A stretch of DNA of 64,000 nt from Dechloromonas sp. CZR5 (GCF_008711155.1 NZ_VUYQ01000004.1:85627-149626); one strand, 5' to 3'. Shown: positions 1 through 14,685, counted from the first letter of the stretch. Numbers and translations are program-made. Notes: generated by a model from the letters alone, not told the origin.

Positions 1-2
1 AC

Positions 3-2249
3 ACGGCGAGCATCACCGAAGACGCCGCGCCGAACACGGTGAGCGGGAACGTCTACAGCAACGACAACCTGGGCGCGGATACCCGCGCCACCCCGGTGAC
101 GGCAGCCAGTCCGACACTGACCTACGGCAGCCTGGTCCTGAATAGCGACGGCAGCTACACCTACACGCTGAACAACGCCAACCCGGCGGTCAATGCCCTG
201 AAGACGGGGCAGAGCCTGACCGACACCTACACCTACACCATCACCGATGCCGACGGCGACACCAGCACGGCGACGCTGACCATCACCATCAACGGTACCA
301 ACGATGCACCGGTAGTCACCGGCAGCACGCTATCCGGAACCGAAGATACGCCGGTGACACTGACGTGGGCCAATTTCGGAATCAGCGATGTCGATAGTCC
401 GACGATCACTGCAGCCACGATCACCAGTTTGCCGGCAGATGGCACCTTGCAGGTCTATAACGGATCGGCTTGGGTGAATGTGACTGCGGGTCAGGCGATT
501 TCCAAGGCTACGGTTGATTCGGGCTTTGTCCGCTTCGTTCCGGATATCAATGAATCGGGCGGAAGCATGTTCCCGACGGCTGGGACCGGAAACCAGCTCA
601 ATCACTACGCGACCTTCCAGGTGTCTGCTACGGATTCCAGCGGAGCAACCAGTGCCGGCACGGTGACAGTCGATATCTCGCCGGTGGCCGATGCGCCGAC
701 GCTGACGGTCAAGGCCTCCTCCTCGTCGCTGCTTTTCTCGAATGGCTGGGAAACCGTTGCGAACTCCTCAAATACGAGCGAGACAGTCAGTGCCGGTACG
801 CTTGAAGGCTGGAATCTGGTAACGACTCCCGACACGTTTGCCGGTGGTACCAACTATTTTGAAGTGTGGTCGAATCGTGACTCCCAAGTGCGTCAGGATG
901 GCGGATACAACACCGTCTATGCGGCACCGGGCAACGGCAACAATTTCCTCGAATTGAACAACGCCGACAACACCGGTGCATTGGTTCAGACGCTGGGCAT
1001 CAGTCGCTCGGTCAGCACCGTGGCCGGAAATGTCTACGAATTGTCGTTCGACTATGCCGGGCGGCCGGGCTTCGATTCGGGCTTCACGCGTATCGGGGTG
1101 TATGTTGACGGCGTGCTGGTGCAGCAATATGCCGCAACCAGTCCGCAGACCTCAATCGACTGGAAGAGCCTGACCTTCAGCTTCACCGGGGATGGTGCCA
1201 GCCATACCGTCATGATCCGGACGGATGCCACTTCGTTCGACGCCAGTGGGCGCGGTGCCTTCATCGATGACCTGAAGATGATCGCCTTCCAGGGGGTCAG
1301 TGCCGGCAACGCGGGTGGTGGCTTCACGTCCGTTGGTCTGGCCAACTACCTGAGCGCCGCCCTGGTCGATTCGGATGGTTCGGAGGCGCTGAGTCTGTCG
1401 TTTTCCGGTGTGCCGGCCGGTGCAACCATCGTTACCAGCCAGGGTACCCATACTGCGGTGGGCGACACGATCACGATCGCCGGTAGCGAACTGGCCAGTG
1501 CCCAACTGCGCTTTGCCGATTCGTTTACGGGCTCGCTGAGCCTCGGCGTGACAGCTACTGCGACGGAGTCGTCGACGGGAGGTGCTGCGTCGTCCGCATC
1601 GCAGACACTGAATCTCGAGGTTCGTCCGAAGTTCTTGGCGACCGACTCGCTCTATGACGAAGTCAATGGGTATAGCGACATCCTGGGTACGACCGGCAAC
1701 GACACGACGTCTTTGAACGGTACGACCGGGAATGACCTGATCAAGGGCGGGGCTGGTGATGACCGGCTTGGCGGTACGGCCGGCACAGACGGTAACGACA
1801 TTCTGGACGGCGGTACTGGTAACGATACCCTGCGTGGTGGCGCCGGCAACGATGTGTTGATCGGAGGCGAGGGGAACGATACGTTGATCGGCGGAAGTGG
1901 CGCCGACACCTTCGTCTGGATGCTCGCCGATCGTGGAACACCGGGAGCGCCGGCCTCTGATGTTGTCGTCGACTTTAACGAGAACGCCGGGGACAAGCTC
2001 GATCTGCGCGATCTCCTGGTCGGAGAGCTGCACAGTGGGACCAATGTCGGCAATCTGGCGAACTACCTGCACTTCGAGGCATCGGGCGCAGATACCATCG
2101 TCCGGATCAGTTCGACTGGCGGTTTCTCGGCGGGCTACAGCGCTTCGCTTGTTGATCAGCAGATCACCCTGCAGGGCGTCGTGCTCAGCGGGTCGGATCA
2201 GCAGGTCATCCAGCAATTGCTGACCAATAACAAGCTGGTTACCGACTGA
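3..2249 (+). CDS. RTX/VCBS-repeat adhesin, C-terminal part (5' end outside window)
   Basis: The reading frame is open to the window edge (a GTG at 39 is only an internal codon), so this is the C-terminal ~749 residues of a larger protein. Seen in order: a VCBS/cadherin-like repeat ending in [19 protein letters not shown], a second Ig-like repeat, a DUF642-like jelly-roll segment (about nt 715-1290), then glycine/aspartate RTX nonapeptides (GGAGDD, GGTGND, GGEGND; nt about 1720-1910) and a C-terminal tail typical of type I secretion substrates. RTX repeats bind calcium and fold after export; such proteins are cell-surface adhesins or biofilm proteins. No transporter genes are visible in the window, so the secretion system would lie upstream. 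Repeat-rich; family assignment is secure, exact role is inferred. Confidence 0.88.
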   Translation, partial: TASITEDAAPNTVSGNVYSNDNLGADTRATPVTAASPTLTYGSLVLNSDGSYTYTLNNANPAVNALKTGQSLTDTYTYTITDADGDTSTATLTITINGTNDAPVVTGSTLSGTEDTPVTLTWANFGISDVDSPTITAATITSLPADGTLQVYNGSAWVNVTAGQAISKATVDSGFVRFVPDINESGGSMFPTAGTGNQLNHYATFQVSATDSSGATSAGTVTVDISPVADAPTLTVKASSSSLLFSNGWETVANSSNTSETVSAGTLEGWNLVTTPDTFAGGTNYFEVWSNRDSQVRQDGGYNTVYAAPGNGNNFLELNNADNTGALVQTLGISRSVSTVAGNVYELSFDYAGRPGFDSGFTRIGVYVDGVLVQQYAATSPQTSIDWKSLTFSFTGDGASHTVMIRTDATSFDASGRGAFIDDLKMIAFQGVSAGNAGGGFTSVGLANYLSAALVDSDGSEALSLSFSGVPAGATIVTSQGTHTAVGDTITIAGSELASAQLRFADSFTGSLSLGVTATATESSTGGAASSASQTLNLEVRPKFLATDSLYDEVNGYSDILGTTGNDTTSLNGTTGNDLIKGGAGDDRLGGTAGTDGNDILDGGTGNDTLRGGAGNDVLIGGEGNDTLIGGSGADTFVWMLADRGTPGAPASDVVVDFNENAGDKLDLRDLLVGELHSGTNVGNLANYLHFEASGADTIVRISSTGGFSAGYSASLVDQQITLQGVVLSGSDQQVIQQLLTNNKLVTD

Positions 2250-2271
2250 TAGGCATCAGCATCGGTCAATG

Positions 2272-2301
2272 AAAAAGGGGCGATCCAGATCGCCCCTTTT
2301 T
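2272..2301. terminator. Bidirectional rho-independent terminator
   Basis: Perfect 14-bp inverted repeat AAAAAGGGGCGATC / GATCGCCCCTTTTT with a 2-nt loop. It lies between the convergent adhesin gene and the Crp/Fnr gene and has an A-run on one side and a T-run on the other, so it can serve both. Confidence 0.9.
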
Positions 2302-2341
2302 GTTGCCCAGCCTCGGAAAGACTGTCGGATGGATGTGCCTG

Positions 2342-3037
2342 TCAGCCTTCGTGCTTGCGCAACTTTACGACGCTCGGAATATGGATCTTCCGGCCTTCCA
2401 CGACAATCAATCCGAGTTCGGTCAATTCGTGCAGGATGCGCGAGAAGTGCTCCTGGGTCAGGTTGAGACGGGAGGCGATGACCCCCTTGTTGGTCGGCAG
2501 GGTTACTGCAACATTGATCCCGTCATGTTCGCTTTCGGGAAGCTCGCGCAGCAGATAGCCGATGATGCGTTGCTTGCCGGAATGCAGCGAATACGATTCG
2601 ACGTCGGTCATCAGCTGGTGCAGGCGCATGGCCATGCCGGCCAACATCTTGCGGCAGAGATTGTGGTCGCGCTGCAGTTCTTCATACACGGCCGCCTTGG
2701 AAACGTGCAGCAGCAGCGAGTCGGTCAGGGCCTGGGCGAAGACGATGTAGGGCTTGTCCATGAACATGATGGCTTCGCCGAAACTCTGGCCCTGGGTCAG
2801 GATTTCCACGACCTTTTCGCTGCCCTGCTGCGAAGTGAAGGCCAATTTGATCTGGCCATAGACCAGCAGGTGAAAACCCGAGCAGGGATCGCCCTTGTGG
2901 AAAAGAATGTCGCCCTTGCTGGCGTGGATTTCACGCGTGCTCTTGGCGATGCGCGAAATCTCTTCCGGTGCCAGGCTGTTGAAAAGCGGTACGTGGGTCA
3001 GTAGAGCTTCGATATTGATGGGGTGATTTCCATGCAT
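2342..3037 (-). CDS. Crp/Fnr-family regulator, DNR-like (denitrification regulator)
   Basis: 231 aa from the ATG at 3037; a longer start at 3076 (MPPSAVLV) is possible but the cNMP-type domain begins at IEALLTHVPLF. N-terminal cyclic-nucleotide-type beta-roll (residues about 10-120), dimerisation helix, then a winged helix with recognition segment LNLTQEHFSRIL, which keeps the E..SR residues that read TTGAT half sites in FNR/DNR proteins. There is no N-terminal cysteine cluster (only two scattered Cys), so an oxygen-sensing [4Fe-4S] FNR role is unlikely; DNR-type NO sensing through haem is the better inference. It follows norD on the same strand, which fits a regulator of the nor genes. Confidence 0.82.
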   Translation of the reverse strand: MHGNHPINIEALLTHVPLFNSLAPEEISRIAKSTREIHASKGDILFHKGDPCSGFHLLVYGQIKLAFTSQQGSEKVVEILTQGQSFGEAIMFMDKPYIVFAQALTDSLLLHVSKAAVYEELQRDHNLCRKMLAGMAMRLHQLMTDVESYSLHSGKQRIIGYLLRELPESEHDGINVAVTLPTNKGVIASRLNLTQEHFSRILHELTELGLIVVEGRKIHIPSVVKLRKHEG

Positions 3038-3115
3038 AGTGAACCGTGCCTGAACGAGGACGGCCGATGGTGGCACTGTACTAGTTCTTTGGCAATACCT
3101 TTAGTGACTATTAAT

Positions 3116-4954
3116 TCAGTGGCGGGTCAGCTGCACATAGAGCAAAGGGAGTCGCCGCGGCAGTTCCTCCGGTTTGCGAATGACGCAAAATCCGGCCGGA
3201 CCAAAAAGATAGGGCAGGTAAGCGCCCGCTTCGCGGTCGATGGTGACGCAGAACGGCGTGAGTCCCATGGCGCGCGCTTCGTGGACCGCCAGTCGGGTGT
3301 CTTCTATCCCGTAGCGCGAGTCGTACAGGTCGAGGTCGTTGGGCTTGCCGTCGGTGATGATCAGCAACAGGCGCCGGTTGGCCGGTTGCTCGGCGAGGAT
3401 GCTCGCCGACTGGCGTATGGCGGCACCCATGCGGGTGTAGTAGCCCGGTTTGATGGCCAGGATGCGACCCCGCGCTGCGGCATCGTAGCGCTTGCCGAAA
3501 TCCTTGAGCAGGTGGAAGCGGATGTTCTGGCGGCGCAGCGAGGAAAAGCCGTAGATGCCGAAGCGGTCGCCGGTGGCGGTCAGCGCCTCGGAGAAAAGCA
3601 GAAGCGAGTCGCGGATCACGTCGACGATGCGATGGCTATCCGAAATGGGGGCATCGGTCGACATCGACAGGTCGGCGAGCAACAGGCAGGCCAGGTCGCG
3701 TTCGCAGCGGGCCTGGGCGAGATAGCCGCCGGTTTCCGGCGTATGTCCGGAGGCGCGGTCGGCGAGGTTGCGTACGCAGGCATCGACGTCGAGTTCAGGG
3801 CCGTCGGGCTGCCCCTTCAGCCAGCGCCGTTGCGGCGCAAGGGCGGCAAACTGGCCGCGCAGCTTCTTCGCGGTGGCCGCCAACGCCTGCGGCAGGGCAG
3901 CGGGTTCGGCGTCGCGGGCGATCATCGGCTGGAGCAGGCAGTGCTTTTCCAGCATCAGCGACTTGCGATAGTCCCATTCCGGTAGTGCGATTCCGGGGCC
4001 GATCGGCGTATCGTCCTCGGCGGCCGAGGGAAGATCGAGGTCAAACTTGACCCGCGACTTGGCAGTCTGGCCATCGCGGGTTAACGACAACTGGTCGAGA
4101 TCCTTGGCCGCATCCTTGGCGTTCGGGTCTTCATCCTCGTCGAAGGCCCGGTTGACGCGCACGTACTCGGCCCAGGTGGGCAGGCTTTCGGCACGGAACA
4201 TCGCCAGCATGGGCGTCTTGTTGTCCGGCGTTTCGACCTGCTCGGCCTTGTGCGCTTCCTTCGTGGCTTCCGTATTGCCGCTGCCTTCCGGAGGCAGTTC
4301 CTCGTCCGGGTCGGCCACCCGTCCGCGACTGCGCTCATCGGCGGCGACCAACCAGAGCAGTATCGGCTGCGGCGGTCTGGATTTTTTCGAGGTGAGGGGC
4401 GGCAGGCCTGCCTGGCTTCCCGGTTGGCGCAGTGCCTGACGCAGTGCCTCTTCCTGGGCGGCTTCGTCGGGCAGCATGTCGGCCGGGGGGATACGGCTGG
4501 CGATGTGGGCCTCGACCAGGCGCTCGTAGCGCGGGCGCAGGCCGGGATAACGTTGCAGCGTGCTGGCGGCGGCCAGTTGGTTGCGCAGGAACCAGGGCTT
4601 CTCCGGGGCGATGTCGCAGGCGGCAATGGCCGACAACCAGAGATAGAGGTCGCGATTCAGCGCACTGTCGGGGAATGCTGCAATCTCGGGTGGCAGGCGC
4701 AGCGTTTCGGCATCGCGTCGTGCTGGCGAGACCTTTTCGTTGCTGCCGGCCAATCGCTCCAGCCAGCGCCGGCGGGCGCCATGCTGCTCGGCGGTGGCAG
4801 CGGCGATCTTGAGGCCCGGATCGCCACCGAAAGCGCGGAACAGGATGCCCGCCGTCTTTTCAACGTCGACCAGTTTGACGGCGGCTTGCGGGTAATGCCC
4901 GCCGGCGGCCTTGGTGACCCAGTTATGCCAGATTTTGCCGATGAATTCTTCCAT
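3116..4954 (-). CDS. norD: Nitric oxide reductase activation protein NorD (VWA domain)
   Basis: 612 aa. The C-terminal ~190 residues form a von Willebrand factor A domain: MIDAS motif DLSMST after strand LACLLLA, and a second conserved strand RRLLLIITDGKPND. The middle is acidic and low complexity (AFDEDEDPNAKDAAKD), as in other NorD/CbbO proteins. NorD works with the AAA+ ATPase NorQ to mature or activate the NorBC nitric oxide reductase, probably by metal insertion. It begins 3 bp after the stop of the ferredoxin gene, so it is co-transcribed with it. Length and context match family norms. Confidence 0.93.
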   Translation of the reverse strand: MEEFIGKIWHNWVTKAAGGHYPQAAVKLVDVEKTAGILFRAFGGDPGLKIAAATAEQHGARRRWLERLAGSNEKVSPARRDAETLRLPPEIAAFPDSALNRDLYLWLSAIAACDIAPEKPWFLRNQLAAASTLQRYPGLRPRYERLVEAHIASRIPPADMLPDEAAQEEALRQALRQPGSQAGLPPLTSKKSRPPQPILLWLVAADERSRGRVADPDEELPPEGSGNTEATKEAHKAEQVETPDNKTPMLAMFRAESLPTWAEYVRVNRAFDEDEDPNAKDAAKDLDQLSLTRDGQTAKSRVKFDLDLPSAAEDDTPIGPGIALPEWDYRKSLMLEKHCLLQPMIARDAEPAALPQALAATAKKLRGQFAALAPQRRWLKGQPDGPELDVDACVRNLADRASGHTPETGGYLAQARCERDLACLLLADLSMSTDAPISDSHRIVDVIRDSLLLFSEALTATGDRFGIYGFSSLRRQNIRFHLLKDFGKRYDAAARGRILAIKPGYYTRMGAAIRQSASILAEQPANRRLLLIITDGKPNDLDLYDSRYGIEDTRLAVHEARAMGLTPFCVTIDREAGAYLPYLFGPAGFCVIRKPEELPRRLPLLYVQLTRH

Positions 4955-4957
4955 GGG

Positions 4958-6004
4958 TCAGATTTTGCCTCCGGCATCCTCGTCTGTATTTGATAGGGCT
5001 GAAAAACCGGCTTCGTTGCGCCGGGCCGCATCGTTGCTGACCCAACGCAGCAACTGCCCGTCAGGGTTGTCGCGATTGGTCGTCGCGCAGGCCGAGATGC
5101 ACTGTCCGCATTGGGTGCAGGCGAACATCCAGCGCTTGACGTTGCGCGGTTTCAGGCGCATCGGACAGACCGCATCGCAGGCGCTGCCGGACGGCGGCGG
5201 GGGTTCGGCATGCCTGACCGACCGCAGGTTCTGGCGGGCCAGCGTGGTATTGGCTGCCGTGCCGCAGCCCTTCATGCAATTGGCGCAATCGGTGATGCGC
5301 TGGCGATCGAAGCCGACGACCATCGCCTTTTTGTTCACGATCCAGGCAAAGCTCTGGAAAATGCCGATGGCGCAGCCGTAGCGGCAGAACAGGTGGCGGG
5401 CGAAGAGGAATTCCAGTGTCAGGACGGTCGTTGCCGCACACAGGAAGATCACCTCGCCGCGCAGCAGGGAGAGATTCAGCAGCCCGCCATAGACCTGAAA
5501 CGGCGGCATCAGATAGGTCAGTCCGACCACGGCCCAGGCGAAGGCGAAGCCGATGGCGGCCGGCACGACGGCGAACCAGTAGCGCCAGTCGCGGGGCATC
5601 GGCGTGCCGTCCGGCTCCCAGGGCGGGGTTTGCTTCTTGTCCCATACCGAATGCTTGCCGGTAGCGAACAGCATCAGGCGATTGATGGTTTCGACCACGG
5701 AAAAGTGCGGGCATAGCCAGCCGCAGTAGAGGCGGCCCCATTTCCAGGCGACGCCGATGATCAGGGCAAGCGTACCGAGGACGGGCAGGAACAGGAAAAG
5801 AATGATGTTGACGGCGGCCGCTTTCGGATCGCCGGTCCCGGCGATGAGTTCGTCGATACCCAGATGCCACGGCATGGTCAGGAAGTAGGCGTGCCTTTCC
5901 GTCAGGTCGTAGCGGAAGAGGTCGAAGATCGGTGTCACCGTGAACAGCGCGAAAAAACCCATCTGCGCCAGCAAGCGGGCGCGTTGCAACGCGGGTTTGC
6001 TCAT
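4958..6004 (-). CDS. NapH/CcoG-like membrane 4Fe-4S protein of the nor cluster
   Basis: 348 aa from the ATG at 6004, which overlaps the preceding stop by ATGA; the frame is open further upstream but that part reads as a shadow of the preceding gene. Membrane helices alternate with cysteine motifs: YCGWLCPHFS, FCRYGCAIGIF, CANCMKGCG, CDAVCPM and CTQCGQCISAC, enough for two [4Fe-4S] clusters plus redox Cys pairs. This is the NapH/NosR-C/CcoG architecture. Those relatives pass electrons to periplasmic reductases or help copper centre assembly. Its place between norQ and norD suggests an electron-transfer or assembly role for NOR; that role is inferred. Confidence 0.82.
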   Translation of the reverse strand: MSKPALQRARLLAQMGFFALFTVTPIFDLFRYDLTERHAYFLTMPWHLGIDELIAGTGDPKAAAVNIILFLFLPVLGTLALIIGVAWKWGRLYCGWLCPHFSVVETINRLMLFATGKHSVWDKKQTPPWEPDGTPMPRDWRYWFAVVPAAIGFAFAWAVVGLTYLMPPFQVYGGLLNLSLLRGEVIFLCAATTVLTLEFLFARHLFCRYGCAIGIFQSFAWIVNKKAMVVGFDRQRITDCANCMKGCGTAANTTLARQNLRSVRHAEPPPPSGSACDAVCPMRLKPRNVKRWMFACTQCGQCISACATTNRDNPDGQLLRWVSNDAARRNEAGFSALSNTDEDAGGKI

Positions 6005-6420
6005 TCCGGGCGGCGGTCGACGGCCGGGCCGATCAACGGAAAACGCCAGATTTGGCCGGCCAGCGCCTTGGACAGGGCGTAGGCGCCGAAGCAGACCAGC
6101 GTCGAGTGAATGCAGGTGAAATACATGATCACCAGCACCCAGGTCCATTCCCAATACAAACCGCCGAAGGCGATGAACAGCGCGCTCAGGGTGACGATCA
6201 GCAAGCCGCCCCACAGGCTGACATAGGTGGCTTGCTTGAGATGATGGCGGGCCAGGGCCGGTGCATCGTCCTTGTTGCGCACCCACAGCCAGAGCAGGAC
6301 GGCAAAGCAGATACCGGGTGCGACGAGCAGGTTGCCGAGAAACAGCGACTCGGCGATCACGGCCAGGTTCTGGCCGGGAATCCGCTCGTCGAAACCGGTA
6401 TCAGCGTCCGAATGTCGCAT
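6001..6420 (-). CDS. Small integral membrane protein of the nor cluster (unknown)
   Basis: 139 aa with about four hydrophobic segments (LFLGNLLVAPGICFAVLLWLWV; ATYVSLWGGLLIVTLSALFIAF; WTWVLVIMYFTCIHSTLVCF; a weaker C-terminal one). It resembles Tic20/DUF4870-type four-helix proteins in layout, but I do not recognise a defined function. It overlaps norQ by 20 bp and the 4Fe-4S gene by 4 bp, so it is translationally coupled to both. A partner role for the ferredoxin-like protein is a reasonable inference. Confidence 0.7.
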   Translation of the reverse strand: MRHSDADTGFDERIPGQNLAVIAESLFLGNLLVAPGICFAVLLWLWVRNKDDAPALARHHLKQATYVSLWGGLLIVTLSALFIAFGGLYWEWTWVLVIMYFTCIHSTLVCFGAYALSKALAGQIWRFPLIGPAVDRRPE

Positions 6421-7183
6421 TGACGATTTCCATCAGCGCCTCGACAGTTTCCGGCTCGTCGGTCAGTGTTTCGACCAGCGCGGCACGGCAGGCGGCTGAG
6501 ACATCGAAGCCGGACTTGATCAGGGTCGCGGCATAGACCAGCAGGCGGGTCGAGGCCACTTCCTCCAGGTCGCGGTCCTTGAGGGCGCGGAAAGCGCGGG
6601 CGATACCGACCAGGCGTTTGGCGAGGTCGGCATCACAGCCGGTTTCGCCGATCAGGATCGAGGTTTCGCGCTCGGTACTCGGGAAGTCGAAGCTCATCGA
6701 CACGAAACGCTGGCGGGTCGAAGGCTTCAGGCCCTTGAGCAGATTCTGGTAACCGGGGTTGTAGGAGACCACCAGCATGAAGTTGGGCGGTGCTTCAAGC
6801 GTCTCGCCGGTGCGGTCGATGGGCAGGATGCGGCGGTCGTCGGCCAGCGGATGCAGCACAACCGTGGTGTCCTTGCGCGCTTCGACCACTTCGTCGAGGT
6901 AGCATATGCCGCCTTCGCGCACGGCGCGGGTCAGCGGGCCGTCGTTCCAGTAGGTGCCCTTGTCGGAAATCAGGTGGCGGCCGACGAGATCGGCGGCGGT
7001 CAAGTCGTCGTGGCAGGCCACGGTGTACAGCGGCAGCTTCAGGCGCGCCGCCATGTGAGCGACGAAGCGGGTCTTGCCGCAGCCGGTCGGCCCCTTGATC
7101 AGCAGCGGCAGGCGCTGGTTGAAGGCGTGTTCGAACAGGGAAATTTCGTTGCCGGAAGGTTCGTAGAAAGGCAGTTCGGTCAT
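6401..7183 (-). CDS. norQ: NorQ/CbbQ-family MoxR AAA+ ATPase
   Basis: 260 aa from the ATG at 7183 (MTELPFYEPSG); earlier in-frame starts lie inside norF. Walker A GPTGCGKT at residues 31-38, Walker B GICYLDEV, sensor region VVSYNPGYQNLLKGLKPSTRQRF with the family's arginine finger. NorQ pairs with the VWA protein NorD as a chaperone motor that activates the NorCB complex in the cytoplasmic side of the membrane. The start overlaps the norF stop (ATGA), and it is followed by the small membrane gene, giving one tightly packed transcription unit. Confidence 0.95.
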   Translation of the reverse strand: MTELPFYEPSGNEISLFEHAFNQRLPLLIKGPTGCGKTRFVAHMAARLKLPLYTVACHDDLTAADLVGRHLISDKGTYWNDGPLTRAVREGGICYLDEVVEARKDTTVVLHPLADDRRILPIDRTGETLEAPPNFMLVVSYNPGYQNLLKGLKPSTRQRFVSMSFDFPSTERETSILIGETGCDADLAKRLVGIARAFRALKDRDLEEVASTRLLVYAATLIKSGFDVSAACRAALVETLTDEPETVEALMEIVNATFGR

Positions 7184-7446
7184 GTGAGGGAGATCCAGTA
7201 AGCAAGCAGAATCAGGCTGGAGACGAGTATAAGCCAGCCTTCGAGCAGAATGCGCCACATCCGCGGCGCTTCGCGAAGCTCCATGAAATCGAGAATGACC
7301 AGGCGCCCCTTGACGAAGGCGATGAGCAGCATGGCAATGATGGAGGTAGTGCCGGCCGCGCCGACTTCACCGAGATACCAGGTGACGACGGTGGCGATCA
7401 TCAGGATGATCCAGGCGCGATGGGCGGGGTTCTTGAGCAGTTCCAT
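7180..7446 (-). CDS. norF: NorF-like subunit IV-type membrane protein
   Basis: 88 aa from the ATG at 7446 (MELLKNPAHRAW). Three hydrophobic stretches: AWIILMIATVVTWYLG, GTTSIIAMLLIAFVKGRLV and MWRILLEGWLILVSSLILLAYW, matching the prokaryotic cytochrome c oxidase subunit IV/NorF family in length and layout. It starts 2 bp after norE and overlaps norQ by 4 bp. NorEF are accessory membrane proteins that raise NO reductase activity in vivo; they are not part of the catalytic NorBC core. Confidence 0.85.
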   Translation of the reverse strand: MELLKNPAHRAWIILMIATVVTWYLGEVGAAGTTSIIAMLLIAFVKGRLVILDFMELREAPRMWRILLEGWLILVSSLILLAYWISLT

Positions 7447-7448
7447 GG

Positions 7449-8045
7449 TCAGCGCATCACATATACGAGCGGAAAGAGAACGATCCACAGCAGATCGACC
7501 ATATGCCAGTAGGCCGCGCCGCTTTCCAGCCCGTGCGCGTCGTGGCTGCCATAGACGCCTTTGCGCGCCTGCACCCAGAGTATGGTCAGGATGACCATGC
7601 CGAGGATGACGTGCATGAAGTGGAAGAAGGTCAGCGAGATGTAGAACATGTAGAAGGTGTTGGTCGACATCGAAATGCCGGCCCCGAACTTGGCGGCATA
7701 TTCGATGACCTTGACGACCAGAAAACCCCCGCCGCACAGCCAGCCGAGCAGAAGGTTGCGGGCGATGGCCGGCCGGTTGTCCTTGTGCGCTGCCTGCACG
7801 GCCAGCACGACGAACCAGGAACCGGTGATCAGCAGAAAGGTGTTGAGCGCGCCGAGGTTGCGGTCCAGCGTGTGCTGGTAGGTGTTGAACATCTCGACGT
7901 TCTTCGCCCGGGCGAAGGCGTAGGCGGCAAAGAACACCGCGAAGGCGAGCATCTCGGCCAGGATGAAGAACCAGATGGCCAAATCGCCGGGCAGGCGGCG
8001 GCCGGACGGAGTCTCTGGTGCTGGGACTGCTTGTGTATTTATCAT
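7449..8045 (-). CDS. norE: NorE, cytochrome c oxidase subunit III-like protein
   Basis: 198 aa from MINTQAVPAPE; an in-frame ATG three codons upstream (8054) is an alternative. Five membrane helices of the COX3 superfamily are visible: LAIWFFILAEMLAFAVFFAAY, NTFLLITGSWFVVLAVQAA, NLLLGWLCGGGFLVVKVIEY, YISLTFFHFMHVILGMVILT and YWHMVDLLWIVLFPLVYVM. The FFHFMHVILG and YWHMVDLLW motifs are the family hallmarks. It lies 70-100 bp beyond the terminator that follows norB, so the accessory genes may have lower, read-through expression or a promoter of their own. Confidence 0.9.
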   Translation of the reverse strand: MINTQAVPAPETPSGRRLPGDLAIWFFILAEMLAFAVFFAAYAFARAKNVEMFNTYQHTLDRNLGALNTFLLITGSWFVVLAVQAAHKDNRPAIARNLLLGWLCGGGFLVVKVIEYAAKFGAGISMSTNTFYMFYISLTFFHFMHVILGMVILTILWVQARKGVYGSHDAHGLESGAAYWHMVDLLWIVLFPLVYVMR

Positions 8046-8093
8046 AGCCGCCATCGTAGCGACGGCAGGCAGCTCAAACCTTGATATGGCCCA

Positions 8094-8127
8094 AATAAAA
8101 AGGCGCGGTCCGAAGAGCCGCGCCTTT
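8094..8127 (-). terminator. Rho-independent terminator after norCB
   Basis: 10-bp perfect stem AAAGGCGCGG (8099-8108) / CCGCGCCTTT (8118-8127) with a T-run on the minus-strand transcript (8094-8101). It follows norB by 25 bp and separates the highly expressed structural genes from norEFQ. Confidence 0.85.
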
Positions 8128-8152
8128 GGGTGCTACTTGGAGGAATCGTCGC

Positions 8153-9547
<1,395 letters not shown>

Positions 9548-9976
9548 TCAGCCCTGGCTGTTAGGCGGCCAGTTTGCGTCGTTGATCGAATTGACGTGCT
9601 TCAGGAAGGCCACGATGGCATCCAGTTGCTCGTCGGTGAAATTGAACTGCGGCATGCTGCGGCGACCCGGGATACCTTCCTTCGGACGGCTCTTGATGAA
9701 CGCCTTGACGCCTTCGTCGCCGTAACGGACGACGACGTTGCCCAGTTCGGGAGCGAAGTAGGCACCTTCACCCATCAGGGTGTGGCAGCCGATGCAGTTG
9801 TTAACTTCCCACAGCTTCTTGCCTTCGGCGATTTGCGGCGTGATGTTGGCCCGCATGTCGCGCTTCGGCAGTTGCGAATGAGTATCGAATGACAGCGCAA
9901 GGAACAACAGGAAGAAGAAGATCGTCCCCCCGTAGAAAATGTTCCGCGCCATCGACTTAGTGAAAGCGCCACTCAT
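9548..9976 (-). CDS. norC: Nitric oxide reductase cytochrome c subunit NorC
   Basis: 142 aa. A single N-terminal membrane anchor (residues about 12-30) is followed by a periplasmic haem c domain: CIGCH at residues 61-65 and the axial Met in RRSMPQF (residue 108). Motif GEGAYFAPELGN is characteristic of NorC. It accepts electrons from periplasmic cytochrome c and feeds NorB. First gene of the nor cluster; a DNR-like box lies 66 bp upstream of the start. Confidence 0.97.
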   Translation of the reverse strand: MSGAFTKSMARNIFYGGTIFFFLLFLALSFDTHSQLPKRDMRANITPQIAEGKKLWEVNNCIGCHTLMGEGAYFAPELGNVVVRYGDEGVKAFIKSRPKEGIPGRRSMPQFNFTDEQLDAIVAFLKHVNSINDANWPPNSQG

Positions 9977-10041
9977 TGTCTTTCCCCCTTTCGGAAATTG
10001 TTTGGCGGGTCGATGGTATTCGGGGGGTGTGGGGTCCGGCT

Positions 10042-10055
10042 TTGATGCCTGTTAA
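10042..10055 (-). promoter_or_regulatory. Candidate DNR/FNR box upstream of norC
   Basis: TTGAT-GCCT-GTTAA on the plus strand, i.e. TTAAC-N4-ATCAA towards norC. One half site is perfect and the other matches 3 of 5. Its centre is about 72 bp before the norC start, which allows a class II site at -41.5 and a ~30-nt leader. A DNR-type regulator is encoded at the other end of the cluster. Confidence 0.55.
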
Positions 10056-10085
10056 AAATGCGGCAAGAATGTGTCGAAATCCTGT

Positions 10086-11088
10086 TCAGTAGCGGACTCC
10101 GGCGGGCGGCGTAAAGGTGTCTATGGCACTCAGATAAGCGCTCCGGGCAAAGGCCGACGGGTTGGGGTGGTTGCGCTGGCTCATCGACCCCTTGAGTTGC
10201 GCTAGCGACTGATATTCATGCTCGACGAGCCAGTGTTCGATGTCGTGCAGCATCTGCGAGATCAATGACGGGCCGTTGAGGAGCAGGCTGCTGGCAATAT
10301 GCGTGACATCGGCACCGGCCAGCATCATTTTCAAGGAATCGGGTGCATTGTGAATGCCGCCCGAGGCCGCCAGCGTGATCGACGTCTGGCCGCGCAGAAT
10401 GGCGATCCAGCGCATGGCGAGGAGTCCGTCGGCCGAGGTCGATAGCTGGGCACGGTCGACGACCGTCATGCTGGCGAGGTCGATGTCCGGCTGGAAGAAG
10501 CGGTTGAATAGCGAGACCCCTGCGGCCCCGGCCTTTTCGGCCCGGCGAACGAAATTGGGCAGGGCCGAGAAGAAGGGGGAGAGCTTGAAGCAAATGGGTA
10601 TCCGGACGACCGCTTTCAGTTCGGTCAGCAAGGCGATATAGCGATCCTCGACGCCGCCGGCGGTTTCGAATACCGTTCCCGGCATGTGCCAGGCATTGAG
10701 TTCCAGCGCATCGGCGCCGGCGGCCTCCAGTTCGCGGCCGAGTTCCACCCAACCGGACAGCGAATCGCCGTTCAGGCTGGCGACGACGGGAATGCCCAAG
10801 CGCCCCTTGAGGTATTCGATCTGCGCCAGGTAGCGGTCGAGTTTGCTTTCGTAGCCGCTGCTGAAGGGCAAGTGGCCGCTCGCTTCGCCGAAGGCATCCG
10901 GATGGATCAGGAAGCGGTCGATCATCCGCTCGTCGTTGCGCACATCCTCCTCGAACAGCGAGTGCATGACGATGGCCGCGGCGCCGGCATCCTCGAGATG
11001 CAGCGGGGCATCCGGGTCGCGGGTCAGCGGGGTCGATGAAGGAACGATCGGGTTCTTCAGCGTCATCCCGAGATAACGCGTGGTCAGG

Positions 11089-11096
<8 letters not shown>
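10086..11096 (-). CDS. Dihydroorotate-dehydrogenase-like flavoprotein
   Basis: 336 aa TIM-barrel protein: N-terminus LTTRYLGMTLKNPIVPSS, phosphate-binding end LAASGGIHNAPDSLKMMLAGADVTHIASSLL. The fold and motifs are those of the class 1B-like DHOD family that is repeatedly found next to nifJ in bacteria. It overlaps nifJ by 8 bp. It is probably not the pyrimidine-pathway PyrD: the usual catalytic Cys/Ser loop is not obvious, and the linkage to pyruvate:flavodoxin oxidoreductase points to a redox partner role. Biochemical role unknown. Confidence 0.85.
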
Positions 11097-14685
<3,589 letters not shown>

